DNA of 64,000 nucleotides from Pseudobdellovibrionaceae bacterium (GTDB lineage: Bacteria; Bdellovibrionota; Bdellovibrionia; Bdellovibrionales; JAGQZY01), in the NCBI GenBank assembly GCA_020635085.1, contig JACKAL010000003.1, positions 1 to 64,000 on the forward strand, given 5' to 3'. Both the position numbers and the translations under genes were made by a program. The notes beneath the pieces were generated by a model that was given only the letters and a program-made list of their open reading frames with translations, did no database searches and was not told the origin of the DNA. Each line of letters starts with the position of its first letter. Within the stretch, counting starts at the first letter, position 1. Of the stretch, positions 34,876 through 42,317 are shown piece after piece.

Positions 34876-35981
34876 ACCCTTTTACCAGTGATGAGACATT
34901 TATTTTTCTCAATCCCAGATTAGATGATCGAAAAAAAAAGCGAATAGAACATGCCATTGCAAAAATGCCTCTTAAAAACCATATATGGGTGAGCAGTTCT
35001 GGAACTGAGCAGCACTGGAATAAAATCAAAATGGTCGCTCTTTCTAAGGAAAGCTTTTTAATTGCCGCGCGTGGCGTGAGCGCAGTCTTTCCCCTGTCTT
35101 CACAAGATATTTATTTAAATGTTCTCCCTCTTTTCCATGTGGGTGGTTTATCTATTCTTGCCCGCTGTTTGTTAACAGGTTGTCATTATGACTCTTTATT
35201 AGTTGATACAAAATGGAATGTGGAAAACTTTGTGAAGGAAGTGCGTAAGCGTTTCATTACCGTAACTTCTCTGGTGCCAACGCAAGTGTTTGACATCGTA
35301 GCAGGGAATTTATTTGCACCGGAATCTTTGCGTTTTGTGTTTGTGGGCGGTGGCCGACTCTCGCCAGAGTTGCAAAGACGGGCCGAAGAGTTGGGGTGGC
35401 ATTGTGTTGCGACATATGGCATGACGGAAACTGCTGCGATGATCGCATATAGGGAAAAGGATCAAGAGTATCAATTATTCCCACATATTGAAGAGTGCCG
35501 AACAGCAGAGACGCAGCATTTACAAATCAAAAGTCCCGCTCTATTTACCGGCTATCTTTATGTAGATGACGAGGGTAACTACGAGTATGCCGATCCTAAA
35601 GTAGAGGGATGGTTTCTGTCGGATGATCGTGCCATAGTTGTTAATAGGACACTACAAATTTTAGGACGCGAGTCCGAATTGGTTAAAATCAATGGTGAAT
35701 CGGTTTCCATAGCACAACTTAATATCACTTTCGAAAATTTTTCGTTTCAAAAGCATATTTCTATGGAGAGTGTGATCATTGCTATCGAAGATTCTCGCAA
35801 AGGATATCAGCTTGTCCTTTGTGTGGAGGGAGATTTGCCCCAGAATCATGTGGATACGTTTAATCAAACCGTATTACCTTTTGAACGTATCACAATCGTG
35901 AAGAAATTTTTGCAGTTGCCGCGCACACCTCTCGGGAAACTGGATATTTCTAAGTTAAGGAAGCTGACGGTAAACCCTTAA
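34860..35981 (+). CDS. menE: o-Succinylbenzoate-CoA ligase, N-terminally reduced
   Basis: An adenylate-forming ligase that activates o-succinylbenzoate. At 373 residues it is about 80-120 shorter than typical MenE. The protein begins only about 45 residues before the phosphate-loop motif, which is itself degenerate (VSSSGTEQHWNKI). The rest is present: LPLFHVGGLSILARCLL, FVGGGRLSPEL, ATYGMTETAAM, GWFLSDDRAIV and the C-terminal RTPLGKLDISKL with the catalytic Lys. It overlaps menC by 16 bases, so the short N-terminus is not an annotation artefact of a missing upstream start. Confidence 0.88.
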   Translation: MVEFVNPFTSDETFIFLNPRLDDRKKKRIEHAIAKMPLKNHIWVSSSGTEQHWNKIKMVALSKESFLIAARGVSAVFPLSSQDIYLNVLPLFHVGGLSILARCLLTGCHYDSLLVDTKWNVENFVKEVRKRFITVTSLVPTQVFDIVAGNLFAPESLRFVFVGGGRLSPELQRRAEELGWHCVATYGMTETAAMIAYREKDQEYQLFPHIEECRTAETQHLQIKSPALFTGYLYVDDEGNYEYADPKVEGWFLSDDRAIVVNRTLQILGRESELVKINGESVSIAQLNITFENFSFQKHISMESVIIAIEDSRKGYQLVLCVEGDLPQNHVDTFNQTVLPFERITIVKKFLQLPRTPLGKLDISKLRKLTVNP

Positions 35982-36309
35982 AAGGAGTTTTTGGCAAAAA
36001 ACTGACATCGCTAGGCCTCTATTTATCGGCGACAGCTTCGATGTGCTCATAAAAGTAACAACTCAAGGATCGATAAGGAGAAGAGTTGGCTCGCTGGTAA
36101 ATTTGTCTTATGCTGAGAAAACATTTGGGGACAGACTCATTTGCGACGAATTTTGCTTCATGAGAAGCTACTGAGGGAGGATAGGATGTTATCTCTATTT
36201 ATTGCAATGTGTGCCGTGCGTGTATTTTTTATTCATGCGAACACATTGCCATCATCCCATCCTGCTTTTTCGGTTAGAACAAATTTTATGGGGATGGGAC
36301 AATAAACGT
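35982..36309. other. Intergenic region between menE and the FHA-protease gene
   Basis: About 330 bases with no gene that I can support. A short palindrome AGTTTTT/AAAAACT near 35986-36003 could be a weak terminator for the men operon. The remainder must contain the promoter of the next gene. Confidence 0.4.
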
Positions 36310-38844
36310 ATGACGTTAGAGCTTCTTGTTCGCTTCAATAATTATGTTGTCGACCAACTGAAATTGGAAGAGGGGGAATATGTTCTTGGGCGCGATCCTT
36401 CTTGTGATATTTGTATAAATCACAGTTCCGTACATCGTCGGCACGGCAAAATTTTTTTTAAAGAGGGGCAGTGGTGGTTTGAAGATTTCCAGTCCGAACA
36501 AGTTCAGTCTATTCAAAACGATTATCCGATAACATTATCTACGACCATGGAAATGGCCACACCAATGTATGTGGCAGGAGAAACGACCGGCGACATTCAT
36601 CACCATAGATTTAAGCATCGAAGCAAAAAAGAAAAACTGATCTATGGTTTTTTAGCCGGATTTGCAGTGATTTTTTTATCTGCGCTCGGATACTATATAT
36701 TCTCTCTACAAATGAAACATTCTGATCCCAATGTTTTATTATCACAGGTCCGCTCCAAGGTAGTTGAGTTTGAAAAAATAAAAAATGAAGAGGCAATTCA
36801 AGATTATATCCGTTTCGGAAATTTTACGGAAAAAGATTTTCGCGATAGTGTTGGATTTTGTACAGGATTTTTGGTGGCTCCCAATGTTGTATTAACCGCC
36901 AGTCACTGTTTGTGGGGCAACGACTACTTAGATCTACAAACAGATTTTGAAGTGCGAGCATTCGATGGAAAAAAATATAAACCTATGCGTGTACTCGGAT
37001 TTGATTCGATTCGTGATTATCTTTTTTTAGAAATGAGCGGAATGGAAAGTTACGGGCATCTTGATTTCGCGCCTGATTTTAAAATTGGGCAGACCGTCTA
37101 TACTTTGGGCAATGCTCATGGCCAAGGAATTGCTATTCGTGAAGGGATCATGGCCAATGAAACGGAAGACGTCAATGATCCTAAAATTAAATACATTCGT
37201 TTTTCTGCTGGAGCGAGTCCTGGAAACAGTGGCGGCCCCTTATTGGATGTTGAAGGACGAATTGTGGCCCTTGTTTTTGCGGCAACGGGTGCAGAAAACT
37301 ATAATTTGGGCACATCGACCATAGATCTGCAAGAGGGGTTTAAAAAATTCGTAACCTCGAAAGATGGCGGAGAGGTCCAGATTCAAGCTAAAAAGTTATT
37401 TAACTTTAATGCGCAGGCTTTTTTACAGAAGCAAATGCTGCCCTATCTTCCCGATTATAATGATTATCCAGAACTCTTAGAAAAAGTCCAAGATCTACAG
37501 TTTGTGTTTAAAACTCCTATCGATTTTGACAAAGTATCCGAAACAATTTTGGGAGAAGTGTTCACCAAGTCGGAAGCAGTTGTTTCTGAGATTGAGCAAG
37601 AATTACTAAAAAAGGGAGAAAATACACTGAATTGGAAATCTTTTGTATCAGAAAAATTTCCGGTAATCCATCCATCACAATTTGATCAGAGTCAAAACAG
37701 TTTTTATAAAATAAAAAATCGCTATTACATGAAAATCGCTGGTTTTTTAGATAGCCCAGGGAAAAAAGAATTTAAACAATACGAAGAACAATTTAGTAAA
37801 GAAAACAAATTTGATTTTCAAGCGTACGGTATGAACACAGAATTGGTTCCTAGTACGGAATCGCTCTTATATAAGCCTAAAGACACAACGAAAACGAGGG
37901 AATCTTTAGAAGATTTAGCGCAAGGGAGCTTGTATTCGCAATTTTCCATCAACACGAAAATTAGCGACGAAAATTTAATACCCCAATTTTTAAAAAACTA
38001 TTTAGGCGAAAATGGTATTTTGAACAGTTCGTATTCGCCCTTCATCAAGCCACAGTCCTATAAACAGTTTGTCATTCATGATATCGATAAAAAACCGGAA
38101 TCCGATGAGGTCACAGACGGTAGCGGGCGACACTGGCAGAGGTTTCACTTTCTGCTCTTTGAGCAATTGCATTTTTACATTTATTGCATGAATATGCCCG
38201 AGGGCTCTGTGTGTGCGGCACGTTTATTACCAATAGAAGATACTTATCGGTTAGGTATTGTAGAAGACCATTTTAGAAAATATATTTTAGGTCATTTTCT
38301 AGAGAATCCATATTTTTGGAATCCCGAAAATATAATTAAATTTAAAGAAACAGATAATGGCAAGGTGCTCAGTTCTTTTCGTGGGATAGATCTAACTTAT
38401 AAAGAGGATCGTTTAGAATTAAAAATTCCCTATTTTAATGTTGGCTGGAAGTTACCGACTTCTGTTCAGTCCTTGCGTTTTCAGACAGGTGTTTTTTATA
38501 CTCCAGAAAAAGAGGTCATCTGGACAGGATACGGTGCCGACTGGATAAAACCAGGGTCCAATCCAGAAGTTTGTGGTCTAGGCATAGAGCCGAGCGGAAC
38601 TCAATCAACTTTTATTTTAAATTTTATGCGTGATATGGAAAAACGATTGAAATTAAAAGAGGATGATTCTTTAAATAAAGAAGATGTGCCAAAGCTGTGG
38701 ATCAAAGAAGCATCGACAAAAAACGGTATTAAAATGAATGTGTATGGCTATTGTGCTCCACTGCGCGAAAACCCTATTGAAATTGGTTATTATTTTGTAG
38801 ACTTTAAAAAAGCCAAGCCACTTGATGCCTCATTTATAAAGTGA
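36310..38844 (+). CDS. FHA domain - transmembrane - trypsin-like serine protease fusion
   Basis: An 844-residue protein. Residues 1-90 form a forkhead-associated phosphothreonine-binding domain (YVLGRDPSCDI, then NHSSVHRRHGKI). A single transmembrane helix spans about 111-132. Residues 165-345 are a chymotrypsin-fold protease with His199 (TASHC), Asp236 (SIRDYLFLE) and Ser307 (GNSGGP). The remaining 470 residues are not recognised. The topology would put the FHA domain in the cytosol and the protease in the periplasm. ATG 36310 is preferred because it opens directly into the FHA fold; the ribosome binding site is weak. Confidence 0.88.
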   Translation: MTLELLVRFNNYVVDQLKLEEGEYVLGRDPSCDICINHSSVHRRHGKIFFKEGQWWFEDFQSEQVQSIQNDYPITLSTTMEMATPMYVAGETTGDIHHHRFKHRSKKEKLIYGFLAGFAVIFLSALGYYIFSLQMKHSDPNVLLSQVRSKVVEFEKIKNEEAIQDYIRFGNFTEKDFRDSVGFCTGFLVAPNVVLTASHCLWGNDYLDLQTDFEVRAFDGKKYKPMRVLGFDSIRDYLFLEMSGMESYGHLDFAPDFKIGQTVYTLGNAHGQGIAIREGIMANETEDVNDPKIKYIRFSAGASPGNSGGPLLDVEGRIVALVFAATGAENYNLGTSTIDLQEGFKKFVTSKDGGEVQIQAKKLFNFNAQAFLQKQMLPYLPDYNDYPELLEKVQDLQFVFKTPIDFDKVSETILGEVFTKSEAVVSEIEQELLKKGENTLNWKSFVSEKFPVIHPSQFDQSQNSFYKIKNRYYMKIAGFLDSPGKKEFKQYEEQFSKENKFDFQAYGMNTELVPSTESLLYKPKDTTKTRESLEDLAQGSLYSQFSINTKISDENLIPQFLKNYLGENGILNSSYSPFIKPQSYKQFVIHDIDKKPESDEVTDGSGRHWQRFHFLLFEQLHFYIYCMNMPEGSVCAARLLPIEDTYRLGIVEDHFRKYILGHFLENPYFWNPENIIKFKETDNGKVLSSFRGIDLTYKEDRLELKIPYFNVGWKLPTSVQSLRFQTGVFYTPEKEVIWTGYGADWIKPGSNPEVCGLGIEPSGTQSTFILNFMRDMEKRLKLKEDDSLNKEDVPKLWIKEASTKNGIKMNVYGYCAPLRENPIEIGYYFVDFKKAKPLDASFIK

Positions 38845-38851
38845 GAAAGAA

Positions 38852-39307
38852 ATGAAAAAATTTTTACTTTTTATCGGTTTCAATTGTTTGCTTATAGCCT
38901 GTGAAAAAGGCGGCAGTGGAGTCAAAACACTTCCTCCGGAAATTGAGATTACATGTAGTGGTGGTAAATGTAGTGGTGTAACGGGATTTCGTGATGTGGT
39001 TGTCAATATCACCAAGTCAGGATGTCAACCCGACAGCATTGATTATGAACATATTGCCGCGGGAACAGGATCCGTTTTTTGTAGTGGTTCAAGTTGTACG
39101 GGATCTATCGGATCTGCTTCGTGGAGTGAGACAACTATTCCCGAGAGTAGCTACTATGTCTGTGGATGGATCAATATAAATAGTAGTAACGCAAAAGACA
39201 GCCAAGATGCATTTTCCGAGAACTATCAGTATGTTTCTGGGTCTTCAATTTTAATGACTAACTGGAGTGTGACATATACTTTCTCTAGAAAAATCCCTCA
39301 GAATTAG
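38852..39307 (+). CDS. Small Cys-rich predicted lipoprotein
   Basis: A 151-residue exported protein starting seven bases after the FHA-protease stop, so it is probably in the same operon. The signal ends in a lipobox LLIAC. The mature part carries about eight further Cys residues (CSGGKCSG, CSGSSCTG, YVCGW), suggesting disulfides and a beta-rich fold. I do not recognise a family. It could be a partner or surface substrate of the upstream protease, but that rests only on proximity. Confidence 0.8.
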   Translation: MKKFLLFIGFNCLLIACEKGGSGVKTLPPEIEITCSGGKCSGVTGFRDVVVNITKSGCQPDSIDYEHIAAGTGSVFCSGSSCTGSIGSASWSETTIPESSYYVCGWININSSNAKDSQDAFSENYQYVSGSSILMTNWSVTYTFSRKIPQN

Positions 39308-39314
39308 TAAGAAC

Positions 39315-40115
39315 TTGGCGTTAAGTAGTGAACTCATTTTTGAGTTTCTGACGCAAGGACTGTACAACAATTTAACTACTAAGGACCCTTTACGCCTTAG
39401 AGAAAAAGGCGTGCAGATGACGCATCAAAAAGCATCCCGATTCTTAAAGCGGATGCATTTCGATGTGCAGACACATTATTCAAGCCCCAATCTTTTTGCA
39501 CAGAACAAGACGTATTTTATGGTTTGTAATCATATGTCGTATTTAGATCTTCTTTTCTTGGGCTCTGGCGTGCCCGCCGTGTTTGTAACATCCGTTGAAA
39601 TGAAAAATACACCGTTCTTAGGAGACATTTCTCGTTTTGGTGGAGCCTACTTTGTTGAGCGTCGTGATCGTTCCAAAATTCCTGGCGAAGTTAAGGATCT
39701 CTCGAACCTTATGCACCATGGGTTTAATGTGTTTGTTTTTCCCGAAGCAACAAGTACTCACGGCATGCATATTTTGCCTTTTAAAAAAGCGATGTTCAAT
39801 GCGGCTATTGCCGCCGAAGTGGATGTTTTACCTATTTGTTTACGCTATGAAGAGATAAATGGGGAACCCTTTAATGAACATAACAAAGATCGAATTTGTT
39901 GGTATGGAGATATGCCATTTTTTCCTCACTTCCGGCAAGTGATGGGACTGCACTCTCTAAAAGTATCGGTTAACTATTTAGAGCCGATTTCTATTAAGCA
40001 GTTTCCAGATAGAACCGCTTTAGCTGAAGCAGCTTATAATCAAATTACTCAATTTTATTTTTCCAATCGTGATCCAAGTTTTAAACCTTGGCCATTACCA
40101 GAGAAGAGATCATAG
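39315..40115 (+). CDS. 1-acylglycerol-3-phosphate acyltransferase-like (PlsC family)
   Basis: A 266-residue acyltransferase of the PlsC/LPLAT superfamily. The catalytic motif NHMSYLD (NHx4D) and the substrate motif VFPEATST (FPEGT-like with Ala for Gly) are clear. It would acylate lysophosphatidate or a related membrane lipid. The start is taken as TTG 39315, seven bases after the lipoprotein stop and coupled to it; no other in-frame start nearby has a ribosome binding site. Other LPLAT activities (lyso-ornithine lipid, glycolipid) cannot be excluded. Confidence 0.85.
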   Translation: MALSSELIFEFLTQGLYNNLTTKDPLRLREKGVQMTHQKASRFLKRMHFDVQTHYSSPNLFAQNKTYFMVCNHMSYLDLLFLGSGVPAVFVTSVEMKNTPFLGDISRFGGAYFVERRDRSKIPGEVKDLSNLMHHGFNVFVFPEATSTHGMHILPFKKAMFNAAIAAEVDVLPICLRYEEINGEPFNEHNKDRICWYGDMPFFPHFRQVMGLHSLKVSVNYLEPISIKQFPDRTALAEAAYNQITQFYFSNRDPSFKPWPLPEKRS

Positions 40116-40135
40116 AGTCTATCTGAAACAGATAA

Positions 40136-40165
40136 AGCCTGACGGTGTGATGTTCCGTGCAGGCT
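40136..40165. terminator. Hairpin between convergent acyltransferase and barrel-protein genes
   Basis: AGCCTG (about 40136-40141) pairs with CAGGCT (about 40159-40164), with an inner CGG/CCG extension. No long T tract follows, so it is only a candidate terminator. Confidence 0.35.
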
Positions 40166-40178
40166 CCGTACACAAATT

Positions 40179-40733
40179 TTAAATATCAAAACCGACAAGT
40201 ACTTTCGCGTAAATACTATCTAACTTTATATCCTCTACTCCAGTGTGGGTGAATTTTCCGAAAATTTTTCCAACTTCTGCTCCCACACTCAGAAAGCCAA
40301 GGTTGACCCCGCCTTCTACACCGATCGAGTAGTTAAATTTTGCATCGTAGGAGGTTTTAACACCACCAATAGTTGTACTGAGGTCGGAATTTAAACCAAA
40401 TGTACCGATGAAACCGAGATAGGCAAAGAGATCAATAACTCGATAGTTCACTAATGCCGAAAGACGTTTAAGATCAGAGCTTCCTACATTGACCCCACCT
40501 GTTTTGACATCAAGTCCAAGGGATTCATAGCGCAGTCCCAGTCCCAGATCTGTAAGCATTGGCGGTTCAAAAATCGCATCAAGATTAAATCCTGACATGC
40601 TTGTGAGTTGTGCGGTTGTATAATCTGTTTTATCCAGGGTATTAACTCCATAACCGGCACGCAGCTCAAGCAGAGCGTGACTCGTGAGAGGGAGTATGAG
40701 AACAAAAAGTGTTGTCACAAGGGTTTTTATCAT
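40179..40733 (-). CDS. Small outer-membrane beta-barrel-like protein
   Basis: A 184-residue protein with a signal peptide cleaved after LTSHA. The mature sequence alternates polar and apolar residues through about eight strands rich in Gly, Tyr and Leu (LRAGYGVNTLDKTDY, LGLGLRYESLGLDV, SIYAKVLVGFDI). That fits an eight-stranded outer-membrane barrel. The last residues (VGFDI) resemble a barrel-assembly C-terminus but without terminal Phe. No specific family is recognised. Confidence 0.75.
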   Translation of the reverse strand: MIKTLVTTLFVLILPLTSHALLELRAGYGVNTLDKTDYTTAQLTSMSGFNLDAIFEPPMLTDLGLGLRYESLGLDVKTGGVNVGSSDLKRLSALVNYRVIDLFAYLGFIGTFGLNSDLSTTIGGVKTSYDAKFNYSIGVEGGVNLGFLSVGAEVGKIFGKFTHTGVEDIKLDSIYAKVLVGFDI

Positions 40734-40839
40734 AAGAACCTTTCCGGAGAAGTATCTCCATTGCTATCTATATTTCTGTGTTACATACAACAGTAAAAGT
40801 TATTGCTCTTAGCTGTTTTAAAAAACATCAACAGACAGT

Positions 40840-41853
40840 TTAATTAGTCGTAGGGCGTGTACGAGTACGCGCCCCAATAGTTTGATAAATTTGTTCCACA
40901 GAGACAAGCTCCATGCAGTCGAAAACCGAGCATTTGTCGCCTAAACAGGCAAATTGAGCAGGGCAATCGACCTGAGGCGTTACAGTTTTTGTATAAATAC
41001 CCTTCGGGCCCCAACGGGTATCGCGTTGTACACGGACGGGGCTGTAAATACCCGTGACAGGTGTTTGTAGAGAAGCTGCTAAATGGAGAACTCCCGTGCT
41101 GGGGGCCACAACGTGCTGGGCTTTTGATAAAAGTAAAAGAAGTTGGCGGATGTTCAGTTTTTCCTGCAGCCAGAAAATATTGTTCTGTGTACTCAGAGTC
41201 GACATGAGAGGTTCAGTATAGGGACGATCTGCAGGAGTTCCGGTAACAATCACGGCAATATGAGGAGATAATTTTTTAATAAGTGCCGCGTATTTTTCTG
41301 TGGACCAATTACGTGCCGAACCGGCCATTCCGGGATGGACCACAACAAAATCAGGCGGCACTTCTGGTAGTGTGATGCTTGAATCGGCACGCAATGTGAG
41401 GGTGGAGTACGTGATGGGTTGCGGGTCTTGCAATCCCAGATGGACGAGTTGTTGATTGTATTCAAGTTCATGGTTTGTAGATTGGCTGCGCTTTTGACGT
41501 ACGCCGTAGTTTAAGAAGAGAAAAGAATGCCATTTACTTAAGACACCTATCCGCTGTGGAATTCCACTGAGAGCAAGCACCATGTTGATCCACCACGGAG
41601 CTTGAAATGAAATGCTCACTTCTGGTTTTATGTGCCGTACAATTCTCCAAAAGGTTTTTAGGTTTTTCCATGAGAAGTCGCGATCCATTTCTGTAAAAGA
41701 ACGAGATGGGACGGCATGCTCGGCAATAAAACCCATCCCTGGAGCGATGACCCAATGGCAATTGTACTTCGCAAGGGTTCTTTGCTGATCGGCAGGTAAG
41801 GTGAGTACGAGATCACCTATTTTATCTAAACGAATAAGAAGAGCCTGCGGCAT
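40840..41853 (-). CDS. Glycosyltransferase family 9 (heptosyltransferase-like)
   Basis: A 337-residue GT-B glycosyltransferase similar to ADP-heptose:LPS heptosyltransferases. The N-terminal ALLIRLDKIGDLVLTLP and the nucleotide-sugar region VVHPGMAGSARNW are family marks, as is the later VVAPSTGVLHLAASLQTPVTGIYSP. A Cys-containing C-terminus (DCPAQFACLGDKC) is also seen in related enzymes. It probably acts in lipopolysaccharide core synthesis at the inner membrane. It stands alone here. Confidence 0.88.
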   Translation of the reverse strand: MPQALLIRLDKIGDLVLTLPADQQRTLAKYNCHWVIAPGMGFIAEHAVPSRSFTEMDRDFSWKNLKTFWRIVRHIKPEVSISFQAPWWINMVLALSGIPQRIGVLSKWHSFLFLNYGVRQKRSQSTNHELEYNQQLVHLGLQDPQPITYSTLTLRADSSITLPEVPPDFVVVHPGMAGSARNWSTEKYAALIKKLSPHIAVIVTGTPADRPYTEPLMSTLSTQNNIFWLQEKLNIRQLLLLLSKAQHVVAPSTGVLHLAASLQTPVTGIYSPVRVQRDTRWGPKGIYTKTVTPQVDCPAQFACLGDKCSVFDCMELVSVEQIYQTIGARTRTRPTTN

Positions 41854-41890
41854 GGTGTGGTTTCCTAAAAAAATTTTCTAAACTACAAAA

Positions 41891-42256
41891 TTATTCTGGG
41901 TTGGGTGACTGCGGTAAGACAAATAAATTCGACTTATCATTTTTAAAAGCTAATCGCGGAGTTTCCAGGCCCATTTCTGCGATAGAAATAATGGAGTATA
42001 TAGATAAGTGTAGAGTTTTAATATTCTCAAATTTTTTCTTCATCGCTTCTTCCTCAGGATTCACTAAAATGGCTGAACTATCAAAGATAAATCCTGACAA
42101 AGCAATAAAACTAAGGCCTAAAGTGGAATCACTAATGGATTTTACTTTTAAAGAGACGATAGCTCCATCTTTGGGATCGCGGTAGGAAACGATATAGCAG
42201 CTGGGATCTTTTGACATGCTATTTAGATAATGAATGAGGAAAAACTCGTCAAGCAT
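41891..42256 (-). CDS. DUF1820-like small protein
   Basis: A protein of up to 121 residues. From about residue 20 it follows the DUF1820 pattern: YIVSYRDPKDGAIVSLKVKSI, then LGLSFIALSGFIFD, VNPEEEAMKKKFENIKTLHLSIYSIISIAEM. The DUF1820 function is unknown. The start is unsure: ATG 42256 or the internal ATG 42217, which gives MSKDPSCY and is closer to family length; neither has a strong ribosome binding site. Confidence 0.72.
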   Translation of the reverse strand: MLDEFFLIHYLNSMSKDPSCYIVSYRDPKDGAIVSLKVKSISDSTLGLSFIALSGFIFDSSAILVNPEEEAMKKKFENIKTLHLSIYSIISIAEMGLETPRLAFKNDKSNLFVLPQSPNPE

Positions 42257-42317
42257 GACGCGAGAGAATGGCTAAAACGCCATCGCTGAATTGTGGCGCC
42301 AATCCAGGAATTAACCT

